Source of the DNA: Vibrio agarilyticus
GTDB taxonomy: Bacteria > Pseudomonadota > Gammaproteobacteria > Enterobacterales > Vibrionaceae
Reading direction: 5' to 3'
NCBI RefSeq assembly: GCF_012641465.1
Contig: NZ_JABAIK010000008.1
Coordinates: 1-64,000 of the forward strand
Length of the DNA: 64,000 bases
Below the pieces are notes generated by a model that had not been told where the DNA came from, searched no databases, and saw nothing but the letters and a program-made list of their open reading frames with translations. Positions 35,350-46,013 of the stretch are shown here, in pieces. The position numbers and the translations under genes were made by a program. Each line of letters begins with the position of its first letter. Position 1 is the first letter of the stretch.

Positions 35350-35631
35350 GACGTGTGCTGAACGCGAAGTTGATATCAGAAATTTCGTGGCTATTGTCGC
35401 AAAATGATCGACAACATGGTAGAAAAATGCGTGCCAAGGTGTGTTACATGGCGCATATGTTATCTCTAGCCTATTGTTATTGAAGAGAATAAATCGTCGT
35501 CTCAATTGGAAATCTTGGGATATACTTGAGTAAGCGTGACGTTATTGACCTAACTCGCGTACTGTGAGGCTTTTATCAGAGCGAGCTTTCTCAGGTTTGC
35601 TCACTGTCAGTGGTAATAAAGGGAACTTAAA

Positions 35632-35952
35632 ATGATCCAAGAAGTCATTGAAACCAAGTTACACCAAACTTTCATGCCAACGCACTTAAGTGTGATCAAT
35701 GAAAGTTATATGCACAATGTGCCACAGGGCTCCGAAAGTCACTTCAAAGTCGTTGTCGTGAGTGACCGTTTTGAAGGGCAGCGTCTCATCCAACGTCATC
35801 GTCAGATTAACCAAGCTCTTGCTCGAGAGCTGGAACGCCACGTTCATGCTCTGTCGATTCATACTTATACCGACAGTGAGTGGCGTGTGGTACGAGATGG
35901 TGTGCCAGATAGCCCGATGTGCATGGGCGGTGGTAAAACCGCAGGGCAATAA
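35632..35952 (+). CDS. bolA: BolA family protein
   Basis: 106 residues. Core BolA fold with [26 protein letters not shown] and the conserved histidine region [13 protein letters not shown]. In E. coli BolA is a stress-linked regulator that also binds Fe-S clusters with monothiol glutaredoxin. Start ATG 35632 after GGGAAC. A clear terminator follows at 35993. Confidence 0.93.
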   Translation: MIQEVIETKLHQTFMPTHLSVINESYMHNVPQGSESHFKVVVVSDRFEGQRLIQRHRQINQALARELERHVHALSIHTYTDSEWRVVRDGVPDSPMCMGGGKTAGQ

Positions 35953-35992
35953 TTCGAGCCCTCGCAAAAAACACAAAAAAAGTGGGTAAAAA

Positions 35993-36016
35993 GATGGCGC
36001 TAGGCCATCTTTTTTT
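35993..36016 (+). terminator. Terminator after bolA
   Basis: GATGGC-GCTAG-GCCATC followed by TTTTTTT, flanked upstream by an A run. Confidence 0.85.
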
Positions 36017-36435
36017 ATTCCTTTTACTGCATCAGCTTTGTGCGCTGGTTAAAATGGCAAAAACAATATTTTCGCATGTGACAAGCCATGAATGGTGTTA
36101 ATTGAATGTTTCTAAATATGAATGGGTGCATTCAGTTTTCGCATAACATTACAGCTTGTGTGTGCGGTGCGTCATAGTTATGGACATTGTTTAAACGATA
36201 GGACGGACATCGTTAGAAATAAAACAGGGATTAGCATTTTAGGTCATGGCATCAAACTCGTAAAAAATGCTAAACTACTGCACCTGATAATTCCCGTTCA
36301 TATTTTGTGATTGGGTGTTTAATAGGATGTTGCGATTTTGGCGTGGTTCCAACGTCAAAACCGGACACAGATGTCGTGTCTAAAAAGTTACGCAATTAAA
36401 AGAATCTTTTTCCCGATAAAGTAGTGCAAGTGCGT
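36017..36435 (+). other. Long leader and promoter region of the nqr operon
   Basis: About 420 bp, AT-rich, with no gene. A possible extended -10 element (TGCTAAACT near 36269) is visible but no convincing -35, so no promoter is called. Short plus-strand frames such as that at 36122-36310 have no ribosome site. Confidence 0.4.
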
Positions 36436-37776
36436 ATGATTACAATAAAGAAGGGTTTGGACCTGCCAATCGCGGGTACTCCATCCCAGGTGATTAATGA
36501 TGGTAATCCCATCAATAAAGTCGCCTTGCTTGGCGAAGAGTACGTGGGTATGCGTCCAACTATGCATGTCCGCGTAGGCGATGAAGTGAAAAAAGCTCAA
36601 GTTCTTTTTGAAGATAAAAAGAATCCTGGAGTGAAATTTACTTCGCCCGTCAGCGGCAAAGTTATTGAAGTGAACCGTGGTGCAAAACGTGTTCTTCAAT
36701 CTGTTGTGATTGAAGTGAGCGGTGATGCCCAAATCACATTTGATAAGTTCGAAGCGAATCAACTCGCTGGCTTAGATCGCGCTGCGATCACGAGTCAATT
36801 GGTTGAGTCTGGTCTTTGGACAGCTTTGCGTACTCGACCGTTCAGCAAGGTTCCCGCAATCGACTCGTCAACTCAGGCCATTTTTGTGACGGCAATGGAT
36901 ACCAATCCATTAGCAGCGCAACCTGAGATCATCATCAATGAACAATCTGAAGCGTTTATCGCCGGCTTGGACATTTTGTCTGTGTTGACCAGCGGTAAAG
37001 TTTACGTGTGTAAGTCGGGTGTGAGCCTGCCGCGTTCAGCTCAAACTAATGTGGAAGAGCACGTATTCGATGGTCCGCACCCTGCGGGTCTTGCGGGTAC
37101 GCACATGCACTTCCTTTATCCAGTTAGCGCTGATTTCGTCGCTTGGAGCATCAACTACCAAGACGTCATTGCGATTGGTCAACTGTTCCTAACGGGTGAG
37201 CTATTCACACAGCGTGTTGTGTCTCTTGCAGGCCCTGTGGTGAATGAGCCGCGTCTTGTGCGTACGATCATGGGTGCCGATTTGGACGCTTTGACCAACA
37301 ATGAGTTGATGCCGGGCGAAGTGCGTGTGATCTCAGGCTCGGTACTTTCAGGTACACAAGCCAGTGGCCCACATGCTTATCTAGGTCGTTACCACTTACA
37401 AGTTTCGGTATTACGCGAAGGGCGTGATAAAGAGCTGTTTGGCTGGGCGGTTCCTGGTAAAAATAAATTTTCTATTACACGTTCATTCCTTGGTCACTTC
37501 TTTAAGGGTCAGTTGTACAACATGACCACGACGACCAACGGCAGTGACCGTGCCATGGTACCCATTGGCAACTATGAGCGCATAATGCCACTGGATATTC
37601 AACCTACCTTATTGCTTCGCGATCTTTGCTCTGGCGATAGTGACAGCGCGCAAGCGCTTGGTGCACTTGAGCTTGATGAAGAAGATTTGGCATTGTGTAC
37701 TTTTGTTTGCCCAGGCAAATACGAGTACGGTCAATTGCTTCGTGAATGCTTAGATAAAATTGAGAAGGAAGGGTAA
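36436..37776 (+). CDS. nqrA: Na+-NQR subunit A
   Basis: 446 residues from ATG 36436 ([20 protein letters not shown]), identical in length to the Vibrio protein; an in-frame GTG/ATG slightly upstream is not needed. NqrA is the peripheral cytoplasmic subunit associated with quinone reduction in the sodium-pumping NADH:quinone oxidoreductase. Blocks such as [20 protein letters not shown] and [20 protein letters not shown] are strongly conserved. First gene of nqrABCDEF. Confidence 0.97.
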   Translation: MITIKKGLDLPIAGTPSQVINDGNPINKVALLGEEYVGMRPTMHVRVGDEVKKAQVLFEDKKNPGVKFTSPVSGKVIEVNRGAKRVLQSVVIEVSGDAQITFDKFEANQLAGLDRAAITSQLVESGLWTALRTRPFSKVPAIDSSTQAIFVTAMDTNPLAAQPEIIINEQSEAFIAGLDILSVLTSGKVYVCKSGVSLPRSAQTNVEEHVFDGPHPAGLAGTHMHFLYPVSADFVAWSINYQDVIAIGQLFLTGELFTQRVVSLAGPVVNEPRLVRTIMGADLDALTNNELMPGEVRVISGSVLSGTQASGPHAYLGRYHLQVSVLREGRDKELFGWAVPGKNKFSITRSFLGHFFKGQLYNMTTTTNGSDRAMVPIGNYERIMPLDIQPTLLLRDLCSGDSDSAQALGALELDEEDLALCTFVCPGKYEYGQLLRECLDKIEKEG

Positions 37777-37781
37777 GTTTC

Positions 37782-39026
37782 ATGGGCCTTAAAAAGTTTC
37801 TTGAAGACATCGAGCATAACTTTGAGCCGGGCGGCAAGCATGAAAAATGGTTTGCACTGTACGAAGCGGCGGCAACGCTGTTTTATACGCCGGGTCTGGT
37901 AACCAAACGAAGCTCGCACGTTCGTGATAGCGTCGACCTCAAACGCATCATGATCATGGTGTGGTTTGCGGTATTCCCAGCGATGTTCTGGGGTATGTAC
38001 AACGCAGGTGGTCAAGCCATCGCAGCGTTAACACATCTTTATTCTGGCGACCAACTTGCACAAGTGGTGGCGGGCAACTGGCATTACTGGCTTACTGAAA
38101 TGCTTGGCGGCACTGTGTCTGCTGAAGCCGGTTGGGCAAGTAAAATGTTGCTCGGCGCAACGTACTTCTTACCTATCTACGCAACGGTATTTATCGTTGG
38201 TGGTTTTTGGGAAGTGTTGTTCTGTATGGTGCGCAAGCACGAAGTCAACGAAGGCTTCTTTGTCACATCTATCTTGTTTGCTCTTATCGTTCCACCAACC
38301 TTGCCGTTATGGCAAGCGGCGCTGGGTATTACCTTTGGCGTGGTGGTTGCAAAAGAGATCTTCGGTGGTACAGGGCGTAACTTCCTTAACCCAGCGTTAG
38401 CCGGTCGAGCCTTTTTGTTCTTTGCTTATCCAGCACAGATCTCAGGCGATCTTGTCTGGACTGCGGCCGATGGCTTCTCTGGTGCAACAGCGCTGAGCCA
38501 ATGGGCTCAAGGTGGTAATGGCGCGCTTATCAACAACATCACGGGTGCTCCTATCACTTGGATGGATGCCTTTATTGGTAACATTCCAGGCTCGATTGGT
38601 GAGACATCAACCTTGGCACTGATGATTGGTGCAGCACTTATCGTTTACATGCGTATTGCCTCTTGGCGTATCATCGCCGGCGTTATGATCGGTATGATTG
38701 CGACGGCAACGCTGTTTAACGTGGTGGGCTCTGAGACCAATCCAATGTTCAGCATGCCTTGGCATTGGCATCTTGTGCTTGGTGGTTTTGCGTTTGGTAT
38801 GTTCTTTATGGCTACCGACCCAGTATCTGCCTCATTTACCAATAACGGTAAATGGTGGTACGGCATTTTGATCGGCGTAATGTGTGTCATGATCCGAGTA
38901 GTAAACCCTGCGTATCCAGAAGGGATGATGTTGGCAATTCTATTCGCGAACTTGTTTGCACCTTTATTCGACCATGTCGTTATCGAGAAGAACATCAAGC
39001 GGAGACTAGCGCGCTATGGCAAGTAA
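37782..39026 (+). CDS. nqrB: Na+-NQR subunit B
   Basis: 414 residues, about ten membrane helices. It carries covalent FMN on a threonine: Thr236 in DGFSGAT, the ApbE flavinylation motif. It also binds riboflavin and forms much of the Na+ pathway in the family. GGAAGG precedes ATG 37782. Its end overlaps nqrC by 11 bases. Confidence 0.97.
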   Translation: MGLKKFLEDIEHNFEPGGKHEKWFALYEAAATLFYTPGLVTKRSSHVRDSVDLKRIMIMVWFAVFPAMFWGMYNAGGQAIAALTHLYSGDQLAQVVAGNWHYWLTEMLGGTVSAEAGWASKMLLGATYFLPIYATVFIVGGFWEVLFCMVRKHEVNEGFFVTSILFALIVPPTLPLWQAALGITFGVVVAKEIFGGTGRNFLNPALAGRAFLFFAYPAQISGDLVWTAADGFSGATALSQWAQGGNGALINNITGAPITWMDAFIGNIPGSIGETSTLALMIGAALIVYMRIASWRIIAGVMIGMIATATLFNVVGSETNPMFSMPWHWHLVLGGFAFGMFFMATDPVSASFTNNGKWWYGILIGVMCVMIRVVNPAYPEGMMLAILFANLFAPLFDHVVIEKNIKRRLARYGK

Positions 39027-39789
39027 TAACGATAGCATTAAGAAAACGCTGGGTGTTGTTGTCGCATTGAGCCTTGTGTGTTCAATCGTCGTATCAACCG
39101 CAGCGGTCGGTTTGCGTAGCAAGCAGCAAGAAAACGCAGTACTTGATAAGCAGACCAAAATTTTGGAAGTGGCGGGCATTGACCCGACCAGCGCCAAAGA
39201 AGTACCAGCGCTCTTTGCACAATACATTGAGCCGCGTTTGGTTGACTTCAAAACCGGGGATTTTGTTGACGGCGATGCTGGTGCCTATGATCAGCGCGCA
39301 GCCGCAAAAGATCCTGCTCAATCGATGAAATTGAGTGCCCAAGATGACACGGCGAAAATCATTCGTCGAGCCAACGTGGGTGTGGTTTACCTCGTGAAGC
39401 AACAAGGTCAAATTGATCAAGTGATTTTGCCGGTTCACGGTAACGGTCTATGGTCAATGATGTACGCATTTGTTGCAGTACAAACCGACGGTAACACCAT
39501 CAATGGTATTACTTACTATGAACAAGGTGAAACTCCGGGATTGGGTGGTGAAGTTGAAAACCCATCTTGGCGTGCTCAGTTTGTGGGTAAGAAGCTGTTT
39601 GATGAAAGTCAGCAGCCAGCAATTAAGATTGTCAAAGGCGGTGCACCTCAAGGTTCACTTTACGCGGTTGATGGCCTATCAGGAGCAACTCTGACGGCAG
39701 TTGGCGTGCAGAACACCTTTGACTTCTGGCTTGGTAATAACGGCTTTGGTCCGTTCCTTGCCAAAGTACGTGACGGAGGTCTGAACTAA
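39016..39789 (+). CDS. nqrC: Na+-NQR subunit C
   Basis: 257 residues with one N-terminal membrane helix (about residues 11-31) and a large periplasmic FMN-binding domain. The flavinylated threonine is Thr225 in [12 protein letters not shown]. It passes electrons between NqrF and NqrB through membrane Fe-S and flavin centres. The start lies inside nqrB and the stop shares a base with the nqrD start (TAATG). Confidence 0.97.
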   Translation: MASNNDSIKKTLGVVVALSLVCSIVVSTAAVGLRSKQQENAVLDKQTKILEVAGIDPTSAKEVPALFAQYIEPRLVDFKTGDFVDGDAGAYDQRAAAKDPAQSMKLSAQDDTAKIIRRANVGVVYLVKQQGQIDQVILPVHGNGLWSMMYAFVAVQTDGNTINGITYYEQGETPGLGGEVENPSWRAQFVGKKLFDESQQPAIKIVKGGAPQGSLYAVDGLSGATLTAVGVQNTFDFWLGNNGFGPFLAKVRDGGLN

Positions 39790-40421
39790 TGTCCAGTGCT
39801 CAAAACATGAAAAAGAGCTTGATGGCACCGGTGTTGGATAACAACCCGATTGCATTACAAGTTCTTGGCGTCTGTTCAGCGCTTGCTGTAACGACGAAAT
39901 TAGAAACGGCATTTGTTATGACGATCGCGGTTATTTTTGTAACGGCGTTGTCTAACTTCTTCGTTTCGTTGATCCGTAACCACATTCCAAACAGCGTGCG
40001 TATTATCGTGCAAATGGCGATCATTGCCTCGCTAGTAATTGTGGTAGACCAGATCTTAAAAGCGTACCTTTACGACATTTCAAAGCAGCTATCAGTATTC
40101 GTTGGCCTTATCATTACTAACTGTATTGTAATGGGTCGTGCTGAAGCCTTCGCAATGAAGTCAGCGCCGCTACCGTCATTGATTGACGGTATTGGTAATG
40201 GTTTGGGTTACGGTTTTGTTTTGATCACTGTGGGTTTCTTCCGTGAACTGTTTGGCTCAGGCAAACTGTTTGGCATGGAAGTGCTACCACTGGTTAATAA
40301 TGGTGGTTGGTATCAGCCAAACGGCTTGATGCTTCTGGCCCCATCAGCATTCTTCCTGATCGGCTTCCTTATCTGGGCGATCCGTACGTTCAAACCAGAA
40401 CAAGTAGAAGCGAAGGAGTAA
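39789..40421 (+). CDS. nqrD: Na+-NQR subunit D
   Basis: 210 residues, six membrane helices, homologous to NqrE with inverted topology. The cysteine in [15 protein letters not shown] is one of those that coordinate the intramembrane iron centre at the NqrD/NqrE interface. Also related to RnfE/RsxE. Confidence 0.97.
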   Translation: MSSAQNMKKSLMAPVLDNNPIALQVLGVCSALAVTTKLETAFVMTIAVIFVTALSNFFVSLIRNHIPNSVRIIVQMAIIASLVIVVDQILKAYLYDISKQLSVFVGLIITNCIVMGRAEAFAMKSAPLPSLIDGIGNGLGYGFVLITVGFFRELFGSGKLFGMEVLPLVNNGGWYQPNGLMLLAPSAFFLIGFLIWAIRTFKPEQVEAKE

Positions 40422-40428
40422 GGGCGAA

Positions 40429-41025
40429 ATGGAACATTATATTAGTCTGCTGGTGAAATCGATTTTCATCGAAAACATGGCACTCTCTTTCTTCCTTGGT
40501 ATGTGTACCTTTTTGGCGGTATCAAAGAAAGTAAAGACCTCTTTTGGCCTTGGTGTTGCGGTTGTAGTGGTATTGACCATCGCCGTACCAGTAAACAACT
40601 TGGTTTACACCTACCTGCTTAAAGAAAATGCTCTCGTTGAAGGCGTAAACCTAAGCTTTTTGAACTTCATAACCTTCATCGGTGTGATTGCGGCGCTAGT
40701 TCAAATCCTTGAGATGATCCTAGACCGTTTCTTCCCACCTTTGTATAACGCGCTGGGCATCTTCCTACCGCTTATCACAGTTAACTGTGCGATCTTTGGT
40801 GGTGTCTCTTTCATGGTGCAACGTGACTACAACTTCGCAGAATCTGTGGTTTACGGCTTTGGTGCTGGTGTCGGTTGGATGCTCGCTATCGTCGCACTTG
40901 CAGGTATCCGTGAAAAGATGAAGTACTCTGATGTGCCTCCGGGTTTGCGTGGTCTGGGTATCACGTTTATCACGGTGGGTTTGATGGCGTTAGGCTTTAT
41001 GTCTTTCTCTGGTGTGCAACTGTAA
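40429..41025 (+). CDS. nqrE: Na+-NQR subunit E
   Basis: 198 residues, six membrane helices, paralogous to NqrD and RnfA. The cysteine in [19 protein letters not shown] pairs with that of NqrD around the iron centre. It begins 7 bp after nqrD. Confidence 0.97.
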   Translation: MEHYISLLVKSIFIENMALSFFLGMCTFLAVSKKVKTSFGLGVAVVVVLTIAVPVNNLVYTYLLKENALVEGVNLSFLNFITFIGVIAALVQILEMILDRFFPPLYNALGIFLPLITVNCAIFGGVSFMVQRDYNFAESVVYGFGAGVGWMLAIVALAGIREKMKYSDVPPGLRGLGITFITVGLMALGFMSFSGVQL

Positions 41026-41058
41026 GTCGGGTAAGCCGCAACAATTAAGGAATAGTCA

Positions 41059-42282
41059 ATGGACATTATTCTTGGTGTCGTGATGTTTACTCTGGTACTA
41101 CTGGCGTTAGTGTTAGTGATTTTGTTCGCTAAATCTAAGCTAGTACCAACAGGTGACATTACAATTTCGGTCAATGGCGATCCTGAAAAAGCGATCGTGA
41201 CCTCTCCTGGTGGCAAGCTGCTTAGCGCGCTTGCTGGTTCAGGTGTGTTCGTTTCTTCTGCCTGTGGTGGCGGTGGCTCTTGTGGTCAGTGTCGCGTTAA
41301 GGTGAAATCTGGCGGTGGTGACATTCTACCAACCGAGCTTGACCACATTTCAAAAGGTGAAGCGCGTGAAGGTGAGCGTCTAGCATGTCAAGTGGCAGTG
41401 AAAACTGACATGGACATCGAGCTTCCTGAAGAGATCTTCGGCGTGAAGAAGTGGGAATGTACCGTTATCTCTAACGATAACAAAGCGACGTTCATTAAAG
41501 AGCTTAAGCTGCAAATTCCTGATGGTGAATCAGTGCCTTTCCGCGCTGGTGGTTACATTCAGATTGAAGCGCCGGCGCACCACGTGAAATACGCAGATTA
41601 CGATATTCCAGCGGAATACCGTGATGATTGGGAGAAGTTCAATTTGTTCCGTTATGAGTCAAAAGTGAATGAAGAAACCATTCGCGCGTACTCAATGGCG
41701 AACTACCCAGAAGAGCACGGCATTATCATGCTGAACGTGCGTATTGCGACGCCGCCACCAAATAACCCAGATGTGCCACCAGGCATTATGTCATCGTTTA
41801 TCTGGTCACTGAAAGAGGGTGACAAGTGTACGATTTCGGGGCCATTTGGTGAGTTCTTTGCCAAAGACACCGATGCGGAAATGGTCTTTGTCGGCGGTGG
41901 TGCTGGTATGGCGCCAATGCGTTCACACATTTTCGACCAGCTTAAGCGTTTGCACTCTAAGCGCAAGATGTCTTTCTGGTATGGCGCACGCTCTAAGCGC
42001 GAAATGTTCTACGTTGAAGATTTCGATGGCCTAGCGGCTGAGAATGATAACTTCGTATGGCATTGTGCACTGTCTGACCCACTACCAGAAGATAACTGGG
42101 ATGGCTACACAGGTTTCATCCATAACGTATTGTATGAAAACTACTTGCGCGATCATGACGCGCCAGAAGATTGTGAATACTACATGTGTGGTCCACCGAT
42201 GATGAATGCTGCCGTGATTGGCATGCTAAAAGATCTCGGGGTGGAGGATGAGAATATCCTGCTCGATGATTTCGGTGGCTAA
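41059..42282 (+). CDS. nqrF: Na+-NQR subunit F (NADH-oxidising)
   Basis: 407 residues: one N-terminal membrane helix, a plant-type 2Fe-2S ferredoxin domain with Cys69, Cys75, Cys78 and Cys110, and a ferredoxin-NADP reductase-like FAD and NADH domain ([13 protein letters not shown] for [23 protein letters not shown] for NADH; ending in ILLDDFGG). It takes electrons from NADH into the complex. Last gene of the operon; a terminator lies at 42446. Confidence 0.97.
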   Translation: MDIILGVVMFTLVLLALVLVILFAKSKLVPTGDITISVNGDPEKAIVTSPGGKLLSALAGSGVFVSSACGGGGSCGQCRVKVKSGGGDILPTELDHISKGEAREGERLACQVAVKTDMDIELPEEIFGVKKWECTVISNDNKATFIKELKLQIPDGESVPFRAGGYIQIEAPAHHVKYADYDIPAEYRDDWEKFNLFRYESKVNEETIRAYSMANYPEEHGIIMLNVRIATPPPNNPDVPPGIMSSFIWSLKEGDKCTISGPFGEFFAKDTDAEMVFVGGGAGMAPMRSHIFDQLKRLHSKRKMSFWYGARSKREMFYVEDFDGLAAENDNFVWHCALSDPLPEDNWDGYTGFIHNVLYENYLRDHDAPEDCEYYMCGPPMMNAAVIGMLKDLGVEDENILLDDFGG

Positions 42283-42289
42283 TTTCTTC

Positions 42290-42411
42290 TTCATTGAAGC
42301 GCTAGCGGTGTCAGCGGCATAAACCTTCCGGTTCGCCGGCTGCCCTAGTCACATAGTGATCTATGCTCCTAGGGAAAGGTTGATTTGCCTCCTTGCTATC
42401 ACATCAATGAA
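42290..42411. repeat. Large imperfect hairpin after nqrF, divergent relative of the repeat family
   Basis: Arms TTCATTGA (42290) and TCAATGAA (42404), an inner pair AACCTT/AAGGTT, and the centre CCCTAG...CATAG-TGAT-CTATG...CTAGGG. The CACATAG/CTATG loop resembles the centre of the TATACCC repeats, but the outer sequence is different. Confidence 0.55.
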
Positions 42412-42445
42412 CTTGAAATATATTGTTATACGAAAAGCTACATTG

Positions 42446-42476
42446 TGGCTGACTCTTGAGTCAGCCATTCTTTTTT
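42446..42476 (+). terminator. Terminator of the nqr operon
   Basis: TGGCTGAC-TCTTGA-GTCAGCCA followed by TTCTTTTTT. It implies that apbE has its own promoter or depends on read-through. Confidence 0.85.
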
Positions 42477-42557
42477 CCACCCAGTGGATATAAGAGAGTG
42501 GATGAATATCAACCATTGCCTTATGTTTTCTGATCAAACTTTAATGGGAGTGAACAA

Positions 42558-43571
42558 GTGAAAAATTGGCTTGTTGCTTTAGCTTCTTTGGTGATTTTGG
42601 TTGGCTGTGAGCAGCCTGCTGAACAAGTGCACCTCTCCGGCCCCACAATGGGCACCAGTTATAATATTAAGTATCTTAACCATGACGCTCTGCCGACACC
42701 GCAAAACGTGCAGCAGGAAGTCGACCGTTTGCTTGAGCAAGTGAACGATCAAATGTCGACTTACCGACCAAACTCGGAGCTGAGTCAGTTCAATCAACAC
42801 GACAGCGCAGCGCCTTTTAAACTTTCCCCAGAGACTGCCACCGTGGTGAAAGAAGCGATTCGTTTAAACGGTCTAACGTTAGGTGGGTTGGATGTGACTG
42901 TGGGGCCTTTGGTTAACCTATGGGGGTTTGGCCCAGAAGCTAGGCCAGAGCGTGTTCCAACCGCCGCAGAGTTGGACGCGCGTCGCGCTATGGTGGGCAT
43001 TGAGTTATTAACCCTTGATAGTAATGCCCTCAGCAAAGCAAGATCAGATCTCTATCTTGATTTGTCACCCATAGCCAAAGGGTGGGGCGTTGATGTCGTG
43101 GCCGATTATCTTGAGCGCATTGGTGCCAATGACTATATGGTTGAAGTCGGTGGCGAAATTCGCTTAAAAGGCATTAACCAAGCAGAGATGCCATGGCGTA
43201 TTGCGATAGAAAAACCGACCGTAGGCGAGCGCGCGGTTCAAGAGATCATCGCACCGGGGGATATGGCCATCGCTACCTCTGGGGATTATCGTAATTATTT
43301 TGAGCACGATGGCGTGCGCTACTCTCACATTATCGACCCAAGCACAGGTAAGCCTATCAACCATAAGGTGGTGTCGGTGACTGTGCTTCATCCGTCGTCG
43401 ATGACAGCCGATGGCCTTGCTACTGGATTAATGGTGCTAGGCGCAGAGCGAGGCATGCAAGTGGCGCAAAATAACGACATTGCCGTCTTGATGATCGTCA
43501 AAACAGAGCAAGGCTTTGAAGAGTATGCCTCTGCAAAGTATCAAACTTTAATTAATAGCAGCAGTGAGTAA
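42558..43571 (+). CDS. apbE: FAD:protein FMN transferase ApbE
   Basis: 337 residues, periplasmic lipoprotein (lipobox ILVGC in MKNWLVALASLVILVGCEQ). It attaches FMN from FAD to the SGAT threonines of NqrB and NqrC. Family blocks: GPTMGTSYNIKYL, YRPNSELSQFN, LDLSPIAKGWGVD, YMVEVGGEIRLKG, and SHIIDPSTGKP in the C-terminal half. Placed directly after its substrate genes and 3 bp before nqrM. Confidence 0.96.
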   Translation: MKNWLVALASLVILVGCEQPAEQVHLSGPTMGTSYNIKYLNHDALPTPQNVQQEVDRLLEQVNDQMSTYRPNSELSQFNQHDSAAPFKLSPETATVVKEAIRLNGLTLGGLDVTVGPLVNLWGFGPEARPERVPTAAELDARRAMVGIELLTLDSNALSKARSDLYLDLSPIAKGWGVDVVADYLERIGANDYMVEVGGEIRLKGINQAEMPWRIAIEKPTVGERAVQEIIAPGDMAIATSGDYRNYFEHDGVRYSHIIDPSTGKPINHKVVSVTVLHPSSMTADGLATGLMVLGAERGMQVAQNNDIAVLMIVKTEQGFEEYASAKYQTLINSSSE

Positions 43572-43574
43572 GTG

Positions 43575-43808
43575 ATGAATACTTTTTTGATCACCTTTGG
43601 CGTGTTTGTGGCGGTGATTGCTGCCATGGCGGTTGGATATATTTTTCAAAAGAAAGTGGTAAAAGGCAGTTGTGGTGGTCTTGGCGCTGTGGGCATTGAA
43701 AAAGTGTGTAACTGCCCAGAGCCTTGTGATGCGCGCAAGAAGCGCGAAGCACGTGAAGCCGCTCGTCAGGCAAAACTTGCCGAGTGGGATAAAGACCGTA
43801 TTGCCTAA
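43575..43808 (+). CDS. nqrM: Na+-NQR maturation protein NqrM
   Basis: 77 residues from ATG 43575; a GTG at 43572 is less likely. One N-terminal membrane helix, then the cysteine-rich segment GSCGGLGAVGIEKVCNCPEP followed by Cys, with four cysteines. NqrM (DUF539) is needed to install the NqrD/NqrE iron centre. A basic tail (KKREAREAARQ) follows. Cotranscribed with apbE. Confidence 0.95.
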   Translation: MNTFLITFGVFVAVIAAMAVGYIFQKKVVKGSCGGLGAVGIEKVCNCPEPCDARKKREAREAARQAKLAEWDKDRIA

Positions 43809-43889
43809 TTCAGTTAAGGGACGCAGCGCAAACCGTCATGCGCTGCGATTTTATTTAGACTCTGTATCTTGACGATACTTAGGTATATA

Positions 43890-43905
43890 CTGGTTTTTTG
43901 AACAG
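43890..43905. promoter_or_regulatory. LexA-like box upstream of dinB
   Basis: CTGGTTTTTTGAACAG matches CTGT-N8-ACAG except for one base of the left half site. It is preceded by TATATA and lies 20 bp before the dinB start. Confidence 0.65.
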
Positions 43906-43924
43906 TATTTTGTGGTGAAGTATT

Positions 43925-44995
43925 TTGTGTGACGCCGTGGTGCGCAAAATCATCCATGTCGATATGGATTGCTTTTATGCCGCAGTCGAGATGCGTGATA
44001 ATCCCGCTTATCGCGGCATTCCCCTCGCCGTAGGTGGTAGCGAAAAACAGCGCGGAGTGATCAGCACGTGCAACTATGAAGCGCGTAAGTTCGGAGTACG
44101 TAGCGCAATGCCGACCGGTCGCGCTCGTCAATTGTGCCCCAATTTGACCGTGGTACCGGGACGTATGTCGGTATACAAATCGGTCTCGCAACAAATTCGA
44201 GCGATATTTCGTCGCTATACAGAAATCATCGAACCATTGTCGCTCGACGAAGCGTATCTTGATGTTACCAACGCGACGGCTTGTCATGGCTCCGCTACCT
44301 TGATTGCTGAAGCGATTCGGCGCGATATTTGGAACGAGCTCCAATTAACCGCTTCTGCTGGTGTTGCGCCACTAAAATTTCTCGCCAAAGTTGCCTCAGA
44401 CATGAATAAGCCGAACGGGCAATTTGTGATCCCGCCTGATAAAGTGCAGCAGGTAATAGATACTCTACCACTAGAGAAGATCCCTGGGGTGGGCAAAGTG
44501 AGCCTTGAAAAGCTGCATCAAGCAGGCTTTTTCGTGTGCCAAGACATTCGCCACAGTGATTATCGCACGGTATTGGCGCAATTTGGCCGTCTTGGCGCCT
44601 CGCTATGGAAACGAAGTCAAGGCATTGATGAGCGTGAAATCGTAGTAGAACGTGAGCGTAAGTCCGTTGGCGTGGAGCGTACCTTCAGTGAAAATATTCA
44701 CAGTTTTGAGCAGTGCTGGCAGGTGATTGAGCAGCGTCTGTTTCCTGAGCTAGAAATGCGTCTTGAGCGTGCAACAGCGAACAAAAAAATCATCAAGCAA
44801 GGGATCAAGGTTAAATTCGCGGACTTTCAGCAAACCACCATCGAACATGTGCACGGTGAGCTTGAGCTTGACTATTTTCGCGAGCTACTGCGTGAGGTAC
44901 TCACGCGGCAAAAAGGGCGTGAAATTCGGCTGCTGGGGCTGAGCGTTGCGCTACCTCCAGCCTGGCAAAGTCAGCAATTATCGATGTTTGACTGA
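43925..44995 (+). CDS. dinB: DNA polymerase IV
   Basis: 356 residues, Y-family error-prone polymerase for translesion synthesis. Catalytic acids are seen in IIHVDMDCFYAAVE and LSLDEAYLD; the C-terminal QLSMFD is a sliding-clamp binding motif. GTG 43925 has GGTGAAG upstream; the homologous start in E. coli corresponds to the GTG at 43940. A LexA-like box precedes it. The stop codon abuts a dispersed repeat at 44996. Confidence 0.95.
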   Translation: MCDAVVRKIIHVDMDCFYAAVEMRDNPAYRGIPLAVGGSEKQRGVISTCNYEARKFGVRSAMPTGRARQLCPNLTVVPGRMSVYKSVSQQIRAIFRRYTEIIEPLSLDEAYLDVTNATACHGSATLIAEAIRRDIWNELQLTASAGVAPLKFLAKVASDMNKPNGQFVIPPDKVQQVIDTLPLEKIPGVGKVSLEKLHQAGFFVCQDIRHSDYRTVLAQFGRLGASLWKRSQGIDEREIVVERERKSVGVERTFSENIHSFEQCWQVIEQRLFPELEMRLERATANKKIIKQGIKVKFADFQQTTIEHVHGELELDYFRELLREVLTRQKGREIRLLGLSVALPPAWQSQQLSMFD

Positions 44996-45138
44996 CTACT
45001 TGAAGTTGCAGCGCGTTTTGTTAACGAGATAAGGACTGGCACTCACAAACCTCATCACATAGTTTGTCTATGTTCACGAAGTGCTCAGCGGTTTTGTTCG
45101 CTGGTCGCCTACCTGCAACGCCAAGTTGTTTGGCTATA
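44996..45138 (+). repeat. Dispersed hairpin repeat, left tip missing
   Basis: Begins CTACTTGAAGTTGCAGCG directly after the dinB stop, lacking the TATACCC tip. It has CTCACAAACCTCATCACATA and the CTATGTTCACGAAGTGCTCA centre, and ends CAACGCCAAGTTGTTTGGCT followed by ATA. It has the same extra TTTTGTTAACGAGATA insert as the copy at 52725. Confidence 0.9.
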
Positions 45139-45231
45139 CACGCCACTATAATGAAATACTGCTATGGTTATTCAGTATCCGGCTTGAACCGAGCAATAAA
45201 CACGTAAAAACAAAATCGAAAGGGAGTGGCA

Positions 45232-46002
45232 ATGATGACGAGTCGATGGCGTTTGTTGCTTGTATCTGTTTTCACCTATTGTGTGCTCAATACCGCAGCC
45301 ATCGCGGCGCCATGCCGCGTTGCAATAGAAAATGAAATACGACTGAATAACCGCCAAATTACGATAGAAAATCAGCAAGGTGATATCGCAGCGCTGACGG
45401 CAACCAATCAGCTCAAACTCAATGGAGTGAAGCAAACACTGAGCCCTGAGCAGCAAAGCGCATTAGAGCGTTACCGTAGTAATGTTTTAACCTATCTTCC
45501 CAAAGCGCATGCGCTGACGGAGAAAACTCTAATTTTAGCCCACCAAGTGCTTGATGAAGCGGCACTTAGTGTGGCAAGTCCTGGTGTGTTTGACGGGGCT
45601 AAAACATCATTAACCGACTTTGTGACGCAGTGGCAGAGTCAGCTCAACGTTGACGGAGATTGGACCATTCCAGTCACACAAATGGGCCAGTTTTCGCAGC
45701 GTTGGCAGGGGGATTTGGAGCAGGCAAAGACGCTCCTGAGCCAAGCCATGACGACGAGCGCGTTTGAGCTTATGACACAAGAGATGGCGCAAAATGGACG
45801 GATTAACCTGACTGAATTGTCGCAAAAAATAAGTGAGTTGAGCCTTGCGGTAAAAAAACGCATGCAAGAGCACAAAGGTGAGCTTGACCAACAGTGGCTC
45901 AACTGGTGCCAGTCATTGGCGCAAACCGAGCTGCATCAGCGCGAGCTTCAGCAGCTAGTACCGCAATTGCAGCCATTCTCAGCAATTAAAGTGGAGCGCT
46001 AA
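45232..46002 (+). CDS. DUF2884 (YggN-like) secreted protein
   Basis: About 256 residues from ATG 45232 (or 45235), with AGGGAG upstream. Signal peptide roughly residues 1-26, ending in TAAIAAP, so periplasmic. The mature part is helical and glutamine-rich with a heptad-like pattern near residues 205-245 (LAVKKRMQEHKGELDQQWLN). It looks like the DUF2884/YggN family, of unknown function. Bracketed by repeat copies at 44996 and 46014, the second starting 11 bp past its stop. Confidence 0.7.
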   Translation: MMTSRWRLLLVSVFTYCVLNTAAIAAPCRVAIENEIRLNNRQITIENQQGDIAALTATNQLKLNGVKQTLSPEQQSALERYRSNVLTYLPKAHALTEKTLILAHQVLDEAALSVASPGVFDGAKTSLTDFVTQWQSQLNVDGDWTIPVTQMGQFSQRWQGDLEQAKTLLSQAMTTSAFELMTQEMAQNGRINLTELSQKISELSLAVKKRMQEHKGELDQQWLNWCQSLAQTELHQRELQQLVPQLQPFSAIKVER

Positions 46003-46013
46003 TTGCGGCGAAG

